Assembly: GCA_009668015.1 (NCBI GenBank) | Contig: WJYB01000012.1 | Coordinates: forward strand, 59,839-123,838 | Length of the DNA stretch: 64,000 nt | Direction: 5' to 3' | Origin: Enterobacteriaceae bacterium RIT714 | GTDB lineage: Bacteria > Pseudomonadota > Gammaproteobacteria > Enterobacterales > Enterobacteriaceae | Shown here: positions 44,075-54,488 of the stretch, piece after piece | Position numbering within the stretch: the first letter of the stretch is position 1 | Layout: each line of letters begins with the position of its first letter | Made by a program: the position numbers and the translations under genes | Notes under the pieces: model-generated | What the model was told of the DNA's origin: nothing | Databases searched by the model: none | Seen by the model: only the letters and a program-made list of their open reading frames with translations

Positions 44075-46369
44075 ATGACGAATCGTATTCAGCGCCTGAA
44101 AGACGCATTGTTCGCCAGCCCGCGTGAAATCTCACTTGAACGTGCGCTGCTCTACACCGAAAGCCATCAGCAGACGGAAGGCGAACCGGTCATTCTGCGT
44201 AGGGCGAAAGCGACGGCGTATATTCTCGACCACGTTGAGATCGCGATTCGTGATGATGAACTGATTGCCGGTAACCGCACGGTGAAGCCGCGCGCCGGGA
44301 TTATGTCGCCCGAAATGGATCCGTACTGGCTGCTGAAAGAACTGGAGCAGTTCTCCACCCGCCCACAGGATCGCTTTACCATCAGCGAAGAGGACAAAAG
44401 CCTTTACCGCGACGTGCTTTATCCTTACTGGGAAAAACTGTCGATGAAGGACTTCATCAATAGCCAGATGACGGATGAAGTCAAATCGGCGGTGAGCACG
44501 CAGATTTTCAGCGTTAACCAGACGGATAAAGGCCAGGGGCACATCATTATTGATTACCCGCGTCTGTTGAACAACGGGCTGGGTGCGCTGGTGGCTGAGA
44601 TGAACGAGCACTGTCAGCGCGAGCCGAAGAATGCGTTTTATCAGGCCGCGCTGATGCTGCTTGAAGCCTCACAGCGCCATATCCTGCGCTACGCGGCGCT
44701 GGCGGAAGGGATGGCTGAACGCTTTGACGAACCGCGTCGACATGAGCTGTTGGCCATCGCTGCAAACTCACGCCACAACGCCCAGTACAAGCCGCAAAGC
44801 TTCTGGCAGGCGTGTCAGCTGTTCTGGTACATGAACGTTATTTTGCAGTATGAATCTAACGCCAGCTCGCTCTCTATTGGCCGCTTCGATCAGTATATGC
44901 TGCCATTTTATCAGGCCTCGCTGAGCCAAGGCGAAGACGCGGCTTTTCTCAAAGAGTTATTAGAATCCTTGTGGGTGAAATGCAACGACGTGGTGCTGTT
45001 ACGCTCGACCAGCAGCGCCCGCTATTTTGCCGGATTCCCGACGGGCTACACCGCGTTGCTGGGCGGCCTGACGGAAAATGGCCGCAGCGCGGTAAACGTG
45101 CTCTCATTCCTCTGCCTCGATGCCTATCAGAGTATCCAGTTACCGCAGCCGAATCTGGGCGTTCGCGTCAATGAGTTTATCGACAGGCCATTCCTGCTCA
45201 AGACGGCCGAAACTATTCGTCTGGGCACCGGTATTCCGCAGATTTTCAATGACGAGGTGGTGGTTCCCGCTTTCCTGAATCGCGGGGTATCGCTGGAAGA
45301 TGCGCGCGATTACGCGGTTGTCGGCTGCGTTGAGTTGTCGATTCCGGGTAAAACCTACGGTCTGCACGATATCGCCATGTTTAACCTGCTGAAAGTAATG
45401 GAAATTGCGATGCAGGAGAACGAAGGCAATGCGGCGCTGAGTTATGACGAATTACTGGAACATATCCGCACCAAAATTAACCACTACATTGCGTTAATGG
45501 TCGAAGGCAGCAATATCTGCGACATTGGCCATCGCGACTGGGCACCGGTTCCGCTGCTCTCTTCCTTTATTAGCGACTGTCTTGATAACGGCAAGGACAT
45601 TACCGAAGGTGGGGCACGGTATAATTTCTCCGGAGTGCAGGGTATTGGGATCGCCAATCTGAGTGATTCGCTTCATGCCTTAAAAGGGCTGGTGTTTGAG
45701 CAGCAGCGCTTAAGTTTTGATGAACTGCTGGCGGTACTAAAAGCGAACTTCGCGACGCCCGAAGGTGAAAAGATCCGTGCACGGCTTATCCATCGCTTCG
45801 AAAAATACGGCAATGATATCGACGAGGTCGACAATATCAGCGCTGAACTCCTGCGCCACTATTGCAAAGAGGTCGAAAAGTATCGTAATCCGCGCGGGGG
45901 GCAATTCACGCCGGGATCGTATACCGTCTCAGCCCACGTGCCGCTCGGTGCTGTCGTCGGAGCCACACCGGATGGGCGTTTTGCCGGTGAACAGTTAGCT
46001 GACGGTGGGTTGTCGCCGATGCTCGGCCAGGATATGCAGGGCCCGACGGCGGTGCTGAAATCCGTGAGCAAGCTGGATAACTATCTGCTGTCCAATGGCA
46101 CGCTGCTGAATGTGAAGTTCACGCCAGCCACGCTGCAAGGTGACGCCGGGTTACAAAAACTGGCCGATTTCCTGCGTGCCTTCACCCAGCTGAAACTGCA
46201 GCATGTTCAGTTCAACGTGGTGAATGCGGATACGCTTCGCGAAGCGCAGCAGCGTCCACAGGATTTCGCCGGGCTGGTGGTCCGCGTCGCCGGGTACAGC
46301 GCCTTCTTTGTTGAGCTGTCGAAGGAGATTCAGGATGACATTATCCGCCGTACCGCGCATCAGCTGTGA
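44075..46369 (+). CDS. pflD: Glycyl-radical enzyme PflD
   Basis: Oxygen-sensitive radical enzyme of 764 residues, activated by PflC. The glycyl radical site is RVAGYSAFF (Gly740) and the thiyl Cys is in VVGCVELS (Cys418) followed by Glu420. Cys-x-Glu fits dehydratase or C-O/C-N lyase members of the family; true PFL has Cys-Cys at this place. My recollection is that E. coli PflD has been assigned to ring opening of 1,5-anhydromannitol 6-phosphate, giving a 1-deoxyketose phosphate for FsaB. The name pyruvate formate-lyase 2 is therefore doubtful. Confidence 0.92.
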   Translation: MTNRIQRLKDALFASPREISLERALLYTESHQQTEGEPVILRRAKATAYILDHVEIAIRDDELIAGNRTVKPRAGIMSPEMDPYWLLKELEQFSTRPQDRFTISEEDKSLYRDVLYPYWEKLSMKDFINSQMTDEVKSAVSTQIFSVNQTDKGQGHIIIDYPRLLNNGLGALVAEMNEHCQREPKNAFYQAALMLLEASQRHILRYAALAEGMAERFDEPRRHELLAIAANSRHNAQYKPQSFWQACQLFWYMNVILQYESNASSLSIGRFDQYMLPFYQASLSQGEDAAFLKELLESLWVKCNDVVLLRSTSSARYFAGFPTGYTALLGGLTENGRSAVNVLSFLCLDAYQSIQLPQPNLGVRVNEFIDRPFLLKTAETIRLGTGIPQIFNDEVVVPAFLNRGVSLEDARDYAVVGCVELSIPGKTYGLHDIAMFNLLKVMEIAMQENEGNAALSYDELLEHIRTKINHYIALMVEGSNICDIGHRDWAPVPLLSSFISDCLDNGKDITEGGARYNFSGVQGIGIANLSDSLHALKGLVFEQQRLSFDELLAVLKANFATPEGEKIRARLIHRFEKYGNDIDEVDNISAELLRHYCKEVEKYRNPRGGQFTPGSYTVSAHVPLGAVVGATPDGRFAGEQLADGGLSPMLGQDMQGPTAVLKSVSKLDNYLLSNGTLLNVKFTPATLQGDAGLQKLADFLRAFTQLKLQHVQFNVVNADTLREAQQRPQDFAGLVVRVAGYSAFFVELSKEIQDDIIRRTAHQL

Positions 46370-47210
46370 AGTGATAGAAACACGCGCTGACAAGGCGCGT
46401 ATTTTCAACATCCAGCGCTACTCCCTGAATGACGGGCAGGGCATCCGTACGGTGGTCTTTTTTAAAGGCTGTCCCCATTCCTGCCCGTGGTGCGCGAATC
46501 CGGAATCCATCTCACCCAGGATCGAAACCGTACGCAGGGAGAGCAAATGTCTGCACTGCGCACCTTGTTTGCGAGATGTTTCCGAATGCCCTTCCGGTGC
46601 GTTTGAGCATATTGGTCGCGATGTCACACTTGAAGAACTCGAACGCGAGGTAATGAAAGATGAACTTTTCTTTCGCTCCTCCGGCGGTGGTGTGACGCTC
46701 TCCGGCGGTGAGGTGTTGATGCAAGCACCCTTTGCCACTCAGCTATTGCAGCGGCTGCGTCGGTGGGGGATCCATACCGCCATTGAAACCGCAGGGGATG
46801 CGCCGCTTTCCCGTCTTCTCCCCATGGCGAAGCAGTGCGACGAAGTGTTGTTCGATCTGAAAATCATGGAGACAGACCAGGCGAAAACCGTGGTAAATAT
46901 GAACCTACCGCGGGTTCTGGATAATCTGCTGCGTCTGGTGGAAGAGGGCATTAACGTGATCCCGCGCGTGCCGCTCATCCCCGGTTATACGCTGAGTGAG
47001 ACGAATATGAATCGCGTGCTGGCATTTCTGATACCCTCAAAAGTACGGCAATTGCATTTGTTGCCCTTCCATCAGTACGGCGAGCCGAAATATCGGCTAC
47101 TCGGACACAAGTGGACGATGAGCCAGGTGTCTGAACCGACGGAGGAGGATATCGCCCGGATGCGACAGATGGCCGAGCGTGCAGGATTTTTGGTAACCGT
47201 CGGAGGTTAA
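46335..47210 (+). CDS. pflC: Glycyl-radical enzyme activating enzyme PflC
   Basis: Radical SAM protein of 291 residues that abstracts hydrogen from the PflD glycine. It has the SAM cluster FKGCPHSCPWCANPE (CxxxCxxC) and a second ferredoxin-like cluster CLHCAPCLRDVSECPSG, which pyruvate formate-lyase activase lacks. The ATG at 46335 has AAGGAG upstream and overlaps the end of pflD by 35 bp, showing translational coupling. Confidence 0.95.
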   Translation: MTLSAVPRISCEVIETRADKARIFNIQRYSLNDGQGIRTVVFFKGCPHSCPWCANPESISPRIETVRRESKCLHCAPCLRDVSECPSGAFEHIGRDVTLEELEREVMKDELFFRSSGGGVTLSGGEVLMQAPFATQLLQRLRRWGIHTAIETAGDAPLSRLLPMAKQCDEVLFDLKIMETDQAKTVVNMNLPRVLDNLLRLVEEGINVIPRVPLIPGYTLSETNMNRVLAFLIPSKVRQLHLLPFHQYGEPKYRLLGHKWTMSQVSEPTEEDIARMRQMAERAGFLVTVGG

Positions 47211-47211
47211 T

Positions 47212-47568
47212 ATGGCCGCTATCGCGGGACACCGAATTGCCGCAGTGACCGCCTGTGTGAGCGGTGTCGCCCATACTTACATGGCAGCTGAAAAGCTGGA
47301 AAAGCTCTGCCACCAGGAGAAGTGGAACATTCGAATCGAAACTCAGGGCGCTCTGGGTATTGAATGTGAACTGACAGAAGAGGACATTCGCCAGGCGGAA
47401 GTGGTTCTGCTTATTACGGATATTGAACTGGCTGGCGTGGAGCGATTCGAGCAGTGTCGTTATGTGAAATGCGGTATCAATGCGTTCTTACGCGATCCGC
47501 AAAAGGTGATGGTTGCCGTACGTAAACTGCTGTCTGCCCCGCAGCATACCCAGCTTATTCTGGATTAA
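47212..47568 (+). CDS. frwD: PTS fructose-like IIB subunit FrwD
   Basis: Second IIB domain of the system, 118 residues, with VTACVSGVAHTYMAAEKLE (Cys15). It starts one base after the pflC stop with GGAGG before it. E. coli FrwD is shorter by about five residues at the N-terminus, as I recall. Ends overlap convergent yijO by 14 bp. Confidence 0.92.
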   Translation: MAAIAGHRIAAVTACVSGVAHTYMAAEKLEKLCHQEKWNIRIETQGALGIECELTEEDIRQAEVVLLITDIELAGVERFEQCRYVKCGINAFLRDPQKVMVAVRKLLSAPQHTQLILD

Positions 47569-48403
47569 CCGACTTTCCGGTGAGCTGGCTGTGGTACTGG
47601 CGGCGATACTCAGACGGAGAGCGTTCTGTATTTTTGCGGAACAGTCGGCAAAAATAGTTACTGTCAATAAACCCGCAGCTGTGTGCGATCTCTTTGACCT
47701 TCAAATCATAACCCTTCAGCAACTGACGGGCATGCTCCAGCCGGGTATGCGTCAGATATTCGTTAAACCCCACCGCGCCTGTCTTCTGGAAAAGATGCGA
47801 AAGATAGTTGGGTGAGATGTAGAACGCTTTCGCGACGGATTCACGGGTCAGTGGCGAAGCGTAGTGCTCATCAATATAGTCACGAATGGCGCCGAACAGG
47901 GCCTGGCTGCGTGAAGCTGTCTGGATCTGGCTGCCGAGCAGGTCGGTGCAATGGCTGAGCAGGCTTAAGGCAATCAGTCTGGCAGTTTGCTGCTTCTGTG
48001 GCTGCATCTGCATTTCATGTAGCGTTTGCAGCAGGAATGAGCCAATCCGCGGGCCGCGGCGTGCAACGTGCTGTTTCGCCAGATTACGAAGGATAACGCC
48101 ATCCCACTGCACCAGACTAAAACCAAGCTGTTGTTTGCCAAACAGAATGCTTAACGCGGTAACGGGTTGTTGCCATTGCGGCGAGTTCCAGCCGCCAGCC
48201 GGGACGTATAAGGCATCATGAGTCTGTAAAATCCCAGTCGAGGCGTCTTTCACTGATCCCTCCAGCACGATCTCCAGACGAGGGAAATCAACCCGCAGCG
48301 CCAGCTCTGGTGCGGGAGTTGTGGGGCCAGCAAAATGCACTTTCCGCAGGGATGTCGGGCCTTCAATCAATTCGGCCAGGATCAGGCTGATGTCTTGCTG
48401 CAT
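47555..48403 (-). CDS. yijO: AraC-family regulator YijO
   Basis: Probable regulator of the adjacent frw-pfl operon; target not proven. The 282-residue protein has an N-terminal cupin-like sensor and a C-terminal double HTH (ESVAKAFYISPNYLSHLFQKTG and IAHSCGFIDSNYFCRLFRKNTER). The start at 48403 (MQQDISLILAEL) is chosen because AAGGAAA lies six bases upstream; an ATG at 48418 is also in frame. E. coli YijO has one residue more. Confidence 0.88.
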   Translation of the reverse strand: MQQDISLILAELIEGPTSLRKVHFAGPTTPAPELALRVDFPRLEIVLEGSVKDASTGILQTHDALYVPAGGWNSPQWQQPVTALSILFGKQQLGFSLVQWDGVILRNLAKQHVARRGPRIGSFLLQTLHEMQMQPQKQQTARLIALSLLSHCTDLLGSQIQTASRSQALFGAIRDYIDEHYASPLTRESVAKAFYISPNYLSHLFQKTGAVGFNEYLTHTRLEHARQLLKGYDLKVKEIAHSCGFIDSNYFCRLFRKNTERSPSEYRRQYHSQLTGKSVNPE

Positions 48404-48452
48404 GGCGTTTCCTTCCATGTTGACCAAAGAGAAAACCTTACCTGCAAGCATA

Positions 48453-48478
48453 AAAAAAGGCCACACATGGTGTGGCCT
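48453..48478 (-). terminator. Intrinsic terminator of ppc
   Basis: On the minus strand GGCCACAC-CAT-GTGTGGCC is followed by seven T (plus-strand A run 48453-48459). It lies 21 bp past the ppc stop. Confidence 0.93.
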
Positions 48479-48498
48479 GATAAGCGTAAAACAAGAGG

Positions 48499-51150
48499 TT
48501 AGCCCGTATTACGCATGCCTGCGGCGACGCCCGCGATGGTGACCATTAGCGCTTGCTCAACGCGCGGATCCGGCTCTTTGCCTTCTTCTTCCGCTTGACG
48601 AGAGCGATGCAAAAGCTCTGCCTGCAGTACGTTCAGTGGGTCGGTGTAGACATTACGCAACTGGATAGACTCAGCAATCCACGGAAGATCTTCCATCAGA
48701 TGTGAGTCGTTGGCGATATCCAGTACCACTTTGATATCGCCTTCCAGCAGCTCGCGCAGCTCTTTACCCAGGCCCCACAGCTCGGGTTTTACCAGCCGCT
48801 GATCGTAGTATTCCGCCAGCCACAGGTCGGCTTTAGAGAACACCATCTCAAGCATGCCCAGACGGGTGGAGAAGAATGGCCAGTCGCGACACATGGTTTC
48901 CAGTTCGCTTTGCTTGCCGTCTTCGACCACTTTTTGCAGCGCCGCACCTGCACCGAGCCAGGCGGGCAGCATCAGACGGTTTTGCGTCCAGGCGAAAATC
49001 CACGGAATGGCGCGCAGGGATTCCACACCGCCTGTCGGGCGACGTTTCGCAGGGCGAGAGCCGAGCGGCAGTTTGCCCAGCTCTTGCTCAGGCGTGGCAG
49101 AGCGGAAGTAAGGAACGAAATCTTTGTTTTCACGCACATAGCCGCGGTACAGGTCGCAGGAGATGTCCGATAGCTCGTCCATGATGTGGCGCCACGCGTC
49201 TTTCGGCTCCGGCGGTGGCAGCAGGTTCGCTTCCAGAATCGCGCTGGTGTAGAGCGACAGGCTGCTGATGGTCACTTCCGGCAGACCGTATTTAAAGCGG
49301 ATCATCTCGCCTTGCTCGGTCACGCGCAGGCCGCCTTTCAGGCTGCCCGGCGGTTGCGAAAGCAGTGCCGCGTGAGCCGGCGCGCCGCCGCGGCCAATGG
49401 AGCCGCCGCGTCCGTGGAACAGCGTCAGTTCGATACCCGCTTTTTCGCAGGTCTTGATCAGCGCGTCTTGTGCCTGGTACTGCGCCCAGGATGCCGCCAT
49501 TACGCCCGCATCTTTTGCCGAGTCGGAATAGCCAATCATCACCATCTGTTTGCCCTGAATAAAGCCGCGATACCAGTCGATATTCAGCAACTGGGTCATG
49601 ACATCGTTGGCGTTGTTCAGGTCGTCGAGGGTTTCAAACAGCGGTGCTACGGGCAGCGCAAAAGTGATCCCGGCTTCTTTCAGCAACAGATGAACGGCCA
49701 GTACGTCGGAAGGGGTTTTCGCCATGGAGATCACATAGGCGGCGACAGATCCTTTTGGCGCATCAACGATCGCTTTACAGGTGTTGAGCACTTCGCTGGT
49801 TTCTTCGCTCGGTTCCCAGCTGCGTGGCAGGAGTGGGCGTTTTGAATTCAGTTCGCGGATCAGGAACGCCTGTTTATCGGCTTCTGACCAGCTTTCGTAA
49901 TCGCCGATACCGAGATAGCGGGTCAGTTCGCCCAGCGCTTCGGTGTGGCGGGTACTTTCCTGACGCACGTCGATACGCACCAGCGGCACGCCGAAACACT
50001 TCACGCGGCGCAGGGTATCGAGCAGTTCGCCGTTGGCGATGATGCCCATGCCGCACGCCTGCAGGGATTTGTAACACGCGTAAAGCGGGTCCCACAGCTG
50101 TTCGTTCTGGCTCAACAAACCTGCAGGTTTAGGCAGACGCTGGCCTTTCAGGCGTGCTTCCAGCCATGCCTGGGTTGCCAGCAGCTGGCTGCGCAGGTTT
50201 TTCATCAGATAGCGGTACGGCTCGCTGGCCCCCGCTTCGCCCACTAGTTCCAGCAGCTCTGGCGTGGCTTCTACCATCGACAGCTCGGAAATCAGGATCT
50301 GAATATCTTTCAGGAACAGGTCGGTCGCTTTCCAGCGGCTGAGCAGCAGGACGTGACGGGTGATTTCAGCGGTAACGTTCGGGTTGCCGTCGCGGTCGCC
50401 ACCCATCCAGGAGGTGAAGCGTACCGGCACAAAATCCACCGGCAGGCGATAACCCAGATTCTCTTCGAGCTGCTCGTTAAGCTCGCGCAGATAATTCGGC
50501 ACGCCTTCCCAAAGACTGTTTTCGACGACCGCAAAGCCCCATTTGGCTTCGTCGACCGGGCTTGGGCGATATTTACGGATTTCATCGGTGTGCCAGGATT
50601 GCGCAATCAGCTGGCGCAGACGACGCATCAGCTGGTTGCGTTCGTAATCAACGATGTCTTTGTTATCTAACTGCTTCAGGCAGTTGTTCACTTCCACCAT
50701 TTTGTGGATCAGCGTACGACGGGTGATCTCGGTGGGGTGTGCGGTGAGCACCAGCTCCAGCGACAGCGATTCGACCGCTTTTTTAATCGTCGCTTCGTTA
50801 AGGTCGGGTTGCTCTTTGAGTTTTCTGAGCGTACGGGCAATGACTTCCGGGTTGCTGGCAGCTTCGCCGTTTGGCGAGATGCTGTGGTATTGCTCGGCTG
50901 TGTTGGCCAGGTTCAGAAACTGGCTAAACGCGCGCGCAACGGGCAGAAGCTCATCGTTAGACAGGTTCTGCAAGGTGGTGAGCAACTCCTGACGGTTCGC
51001 TTCATTTCCAGCACGGGAGGATTTGGACAGCTTACGGATTGTTTCAACGCGGTCGAGAATGTTCTCCCCCAACGCATCCTTGATGGTATCTCCCAGCACT
51101 TTGCCGAGCATACTGACATTACTACGCAACGCGGAATATTGTTCGTTCAT
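48499..51150 (-). CDS. ppc: Phosphoenolpyruvate carboxylase
   Basis: Anaplerotic enzyme, PEP plus bicarbonate to oxaloacetate, allosterically activated by acetyl-CoA and inhibited by aspartate. The 883-residue protein has the catalytic [13 protein letters not shown] (His138), [10 protein letters not shown], the [14 protein letters not shown] loop and ends in MRNTG. ATG at 51150 ([15 protein letters not shown]) gives the E. coli length; an earlier frame start adds seven residues. Confidence 0.98.
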   Translation of the reverse strand: MNEQYSALRSNVSMLGKVLGDTIKDALGENILDRVETIRKLSKSSRAGNEANRQELLTTLQNLSNDELLPVARAFSQFLNLANTAEQYHSISPNGEAASNPEVIARTLRKLKEQPDLNEATIKKAVESLSLELVLTAHPTEITRRTLIHKMVEVNNCLKQLDNKDIVDYERNQLMRRLRQLIAQSWHTDEIRKYRPSPVDEAKWGFAVVENSLWEGVPNYLRELNEQLEENLGYRLPVDFVPVRFTSWMGGDRDGNPNVTAEITRHVLLLSRWKATDLFLKDIQILISELSMVEATPELLELVGEAGASEPYRYLMKNLRSQLLATQAWLEARLKGQRLPKPAGLLSQNEQLWDPLYACYKSLQACGMGIIANGELLDTLRRVKCFGVPLVRIDVRQESTRHTEALGELTRYLGIGDYESWSEADKQAFLIRELNSKRPLLPRSWEPSEETSEVLNTCKAIVDAPKGSVAAYVISMAKTPSDVLAVHLLLKEAGITFALPVAPLFETLDDLNNANDVMTQLLNIDWYRGFIQGKQMVMIGYSDSAKDAGVMAASWAQYQAQDALIKTCEKAGIELTLFHGRGGSIGRGGAPAHAALLSQPPGSLKGGLRVTEQGEMIRFKYGLPEVTISSLSLYTSAILEANLLPPPEPKDAWRHIMDELSDISCDLYRGYVRENKDFVPYFRSATPEQELGKLPLGSRPAKRRPTGGVESLRAIPWIFAWTQNRLMLPAWLGAGAALQKVVEDGKQSELETMCRDWPFFSTRLGMLEMVFSKADLWLAEYYDQRLVKPELWGLGKELRELLEGDIKVVLDIANDSHLMEDLPWIAESIQLRNVYTDPLNVLQAELLHRSRQAEEEGKEPDPRVEQALMVTIAGVAAGMRNTG

Positions 51151-51370
51151 AAAACCCAGACACCCCATCATTTTTGTTTATGCCCATTCAGAACTCTTTT
51201 GGACATTATTTTGTCATCTCCCTTTATAAAGCCACGTAAAACCCCTGTCGTCAATTGCTGCGAAAACGGTTCAGCAAACGAATAAATGTGGGCAATTTAC
51301 GAAATTTAATTCGCTTCGCGTCAGATAAGAGATGCTTATGGGAATGTGATGGCGATCATGCGTTTTAGTG

Positions 51371-51391
51371 CCCTCTCCCACACGGAGAGGG
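51371..51391. repeat. Single GGGAGAGGG-type palindrome after argE
   Basis: CCCTCTCC-CACAC-GGAGAGGG forms a perfect 8-bp stem 17 bp past the argE stop and may end its transcript. It is a lone relative of the repeat cores at 5377, 18039, 34121 and 55874. The remainder of 51151-51370 shows no gene and no strong motif beyond likely ppc promoter sequence. Confidence 0.7.
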
Positions 51392-51407
51392 AACCAAAGC
51401 GGGAACG

Positions 51408-52559
51408 TTAGTGCCAGCAGAAGTGATGCACAACCTGGGTAATTAATTCGCGGGTCGGCTTAATAAAACGGGTTTCCAGATATTCATCCGGCTGGTGGGC
51501 CTGGTTGATAGAGCCTGGACCCAATACCAGCGTCGGGCACAGCGTCTGGATAAACGGCGCTTCGGTGCAGTAGTTAACGACCTCGGTTTGCGCGCCGAGC
51601 AGTTTTTCAACCACCTCCACCAACTGATGATTTGGCGGACACTCATAGCCCGGGATCGGCGGATGCAGTTCCGTGACGGTCAAACGGCCAGGCCAGCGCT
51701 CGCTCACCGGAGCCAGCGCTTCTGTGAGTAATCCATCCAGATCGCTCAGGGTCATGCCGGGTAGCGGACGGATATCCATATGTAATTCACAACAGGCGCA
51801 GATGCGGTTAGACGCGTCGCCGCCGTGCAAACTGCCAAGGTTTAGCGTGGGATACGGCACGGTGAATGCATCGTGGTGATAGCGCTCTTTGAGGGAGTCA
51901 CGCAGCTGCATGATGCGACCAATGGCATCGTGCATCAGTTCGATAGCGTTGACGCCGCGTGCCGGATCGCTGGAGTGGCCAGACTGCCCCAGAACGCGCA
52001 CGGCGGTAGATATGTGGCCCTTATGCGCCCGGACCGGCTGGAGCGAAGTCGGTTCGCCGATGATTGCACAATCGGGACGCAGTTCGGTGTTTTCAGCAAA
52101 ATAGCGCGCACCTGCCATACTGGTTTCTTCGTCGGCGGTCGCCAGAATATAGAGTGGCTTTTTCAGCTTTGTGACATCGACGTCACGCAGCGCATCGAGA
52201 ATGAACGCGAAAAACCCTTTCATGTCCGCCGTGCCCAGACCGTAAAGCTTGTTGTCATGTTCAGTCAGGGTGAACGGATCGCGCGTCCAGCGTCCATCAT
52301 CGAAAGGCACGGTATCGGTATGTCCAGCCAGCAGCAGGCCGCCTGCCCCCTGTCCGGTACTGGCCAGCAGGTTAAATTTGTGGCGGGTTCCTGGTACGGG
52401 TTGAACTTCCACCTTAAACCCGAGTTCGCTAAACCAGCCAGCCAGTAAATTGATTAAAGACTCATTGCTCTGGTCGAGCGCTTCTTCGGTCGCGCTGATG
52501 GACGGCGTGGCAATCAGAGCGCGGTAGATCTCGATAAAGGGTGGTAAATTCATTTTCAT
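51408..52559 (-). CDS. argE: N-acetylornithine deacetylase
   Basis: Metallo-hydrolase of arginine synthesis, releasing ornithine. The 383-residue M20-family protein has [19 protein letters not shown], the DEETSMAG motif and IGEPTS metal-site segments. The start at 52559 ([17 protein letters not shown]) gives the E. coli length; the ORF is open to 52568. Divergent from argCBH, sharing ARG boxes in an 88-bp gap. Confidence 0.97.
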   Translation of the reverse strand: MKMNLPPFIEIYRALIATPSISATEEALDQSNESLINLLAGWFSELGFKVEVQPVPGTRHKFNLLASTGQGAGGLLLAGHTDTVPFDDGRWTRDPFTLTEHDNKLYGLGTADMKGFFAFILDALRDVDVTKLKKPLYILATADEETSMAGARYFAENTELRPDCAIIGEPTSLQPVRAHKGHISTAVRVLGQSGHSSDPARGVNAIELMHDAIGRIMQLRDSLKERYHHDAFTVPYPTLNLGSLHGGDASNRICACCELHMDIRPLPGMTLSDLDGLLTEALAPVSERWPGRLTVTELHPPIPGYECPPNHQLVEVVEKLLGAQTEVVNYCTEAPFIQTLCPTLVLGPGSINQAHQPDEYLETRFIKPTRELITQVVHHFCWH

Positions 52560-52583
52560 TGTTGACATACCTTAGGTCGTGAT

Positions 52584-52624
52584 AGTATCAATATTCATGC
52601 ACTAAATGTGAATAAAAATACACT
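52584..52624. promoter_or_regulatory. Paired ARG boxes of argE/argCBH
   Basis: Two imperfect palindromes, AGTATCAATATTCATGCA (52584-52601) and ATGTGAATAAAAATACAC (52606-52623), resemble the ArgR consensus TGAAT-N4-ATTCA. Their place between face-to-face promoters is conserved with E. coli. Confidence 0.85.
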
Positions 52625-52647
52625 AACGTTGATCGTAAAGGAACCCG

Positions 52648-53652
52648 ATGTTGAATACGCTGATTGTGGGCGCTAGCGGTTATGCGGGCGCAGAGCTAGT
52701 GAGCTACGTGAATCGCCATCCTCATATGACCATAACCGCTTTGACCGTGTCAGCGCAAAGCAATGATGCGGGAAAGTTAATTTCCGATTTGCATCCGCAA
52801 CTTAAGGGGATCGTCGACCTGCCGTTGCAGCCGATGTCCGACATCAGCGAGTTTAGCGATGGCGTGGATGTGGTGTTTCTCGCCACCGCTCACGAAGTCA
52901 GCCACGACCTGGCGCCGCAGTTTCTGGCTGCCGGCTGCGTGGTGTTTGATCTCTCTGGCGCGTTCCGGGTTAACGATAGTGCGTTCTACGAAAAATATTA
53001 TGGCTTCACTCATCAGCACCCGGATCTTCTTGATAAAGCGGTGTACGGGCTGGCGGAGTGGAGTGCAGACAAGCTGAAAGAGGCGAATCTGGTGGCGGTT
53101 CCCGGCTGCTATCCGACGGCGGCACAGCTTTCGCTGAAACCGTTGATCGACGCGGGCCTGCTGGATCTCAATCAGTGGCCGGTGATCAATGCGACCAGTG
53201 GCGTCAGCGGTGCCGGGCGTAAGGCCGCGATGTCGAACAGCTTCTGTGAAGTGAGCCTGCAACCGTACGGCGTGTTTAATCACCGCCATCATCCGGAAAT
53301 CACAACCCATCTGGGTGCTGAGGTGATATTTACCCCGCATCTGGGCAGCTTTCCGCGCGGGATCCTCGAAACCATCACCTGCCGTCTGAAACCGGGCGTG
53401 ACGAAAGAACAGGTGGCAGCGGTCTTTAATGAGGCATATGCCGACAAGCCGCTGGTGCGTCTGTATGACAAAGGTGTCCCGGCGCTGAAAAACGTGGTTG
53501 GTCTGCCGTTCTGCGATATTGGCTTTGCCGTTCAGGGTGAACACCTGATCGTGGTTGCCGCAGAAGATAACTTACTTAAAGGCGCTGCCGCACAGGCCAT
53601 GCAGTGTGCAAATATTCGTTTTGGCTTCGCTGAAACCCAGTCTCTTATTTAA
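52648..53652 (+). CDS. argC: N-acetyl-gamma-glutamyl-phosphate reductase
   Basis: Third step of arginine synthesis, NADPH-dependent. The 334-residue protein has the nucleotide-binding [12 protein letters not shown], active-site Cys [10 protein letters not shown] (about residue 154) and [15 protein letters not shown] precedes the ATG. First gene of argCBH. Confidence 0.97.
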   Translation: MLNTLIVGASGYAGAELVSYVNRHPHMTITALTVSAQSNDAGKLISDLHPQLKGIVDLPLQPMSDISEFSDGVDVVFLATAHEVSHDLAPQFLAAGCVVFDLSGAFRVNDSAFYEKYYGFTHQHPDLLDKAVYGLAEWSADKLKEANLVAVPGCYPTAAQLSLKPLIDAGLLDLNQWPVINATSGVSGAGRKAAMSNSFCEVSLQPYGVFNHRHHPEITTHLGAEVIFTPHLGSFPRGILETITCRLKPGVTKEQVAAVFNEAYADKPLVRLYDKGVPALKNVVGLPFCDIGFAVQGEHLIVVAAEDNLLKGAAAQAMQCANIRFGFAETQSLI

Positions 53653-53658
53653 GGTGTG

Positions 53659-54435
53659 ATGATGAACCCATTAATTATCAAACTCGGTGGTGTCCTGCTG
53701 GACAGCGAAGAAGCGCTGGAACGCCTGTTTACCGCGCTGGTTAACTATCGCGAATCACATCAGCGCCCGCTGGTGATTGTTCATGGCGGCGGCTGCGTGG
53801 TGGATGAGCTGATGAAAGGGCTTAACCTGCCGGTGAAAAAGAAAAACGGCCTGCGTGTGACCCCTGCCGATCAGATCGACATCATTACCGGCGCGCTGGC
53901 GGGAACCGCCAATAAAACGCTGCTGGCGTGGGCGAAGAAACAAGGTATCGCGTCAGTGGGGCTTTACCTGGGCGATGGCGACAGCGTTAAGGTTACGCAA
54001 CTCGACGAAGAGCTCGGTCACGTTGGGCTGGCGAAGCCGGGGTCACCTGCGCTGATTAACATGTTGCTGGAAGGCGGGTTCTTACCTGTCGTCAGCTCTA
54101 TCGGTGTGACCGACGAAGGGCAACTGATGAACGTCAATGCGGACCAGGCGGCGACGGCTCTGGCGGCAACGCTGGGCGCGGATCTGATTCTGCTCTCTGA
54201 CGTGAGTGGCATTCTGGACGGTAAAGGCCAGCGCATCGCTGAGATGACGGCGGCGAAAGCCGAGCAGTTGATCGATCAGGGCATTATTACTGATGGCATG
54301 ATTGTGAAGGTGAATGCCGCACTGGATGCCGCCCGCACGCTGGGTCGCCCGGTCGATATCGCCTCATGGCGTCATGCGGAGCAACTCCCGGCGCTGTTTA
54401 ACGGTACGCCGATTGGCACCCGTATTCTGGCATAA
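53659..54435 (+). CDS. argB: Acetylglutamate kinase
   Basis: Second step of arginine synthesis. The 258-residue amino acid kinase has [23 protein letters not shown] and the [13 protein letters not shown] segment. ATG at 53659 is chosen over a GTG one codon upstream, giving the E. coli N-terminus MMNPLIIKL; it starts six bases after the argC stop. It lacks the N-terminal helix of arginine-sensitive kinases, so it is the arginine-insensitive type. Confidence 0.97.
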   Translation: MMNPLIIKLGGVLLDSEEALERLFTALVNYRESHQRPLVIVHGGGCVVDELMKGLNLPVKKKNGLRVTPADQIDIITGALAGTANKTLLAWAKKQGIASVGLYLGDGDSVKVTQLDEELGHVGLAKPGSPALINMLLEGGFLPVVSSIGVTDEGQLMNVNADQAATALAATLGADLILLSDVSGILDGKGQRIAEMTAAKAEQLIDQGIITDGMIVKVNAALDAARTLGRPVDIASWRHAEQLPALFNGTPIGTRILA

Positions 54436-54488
54436 GTTTTTTCCCCTTCTCTGAGGGGCATCATTAAACGAATTTAAGGAAGCATGTT

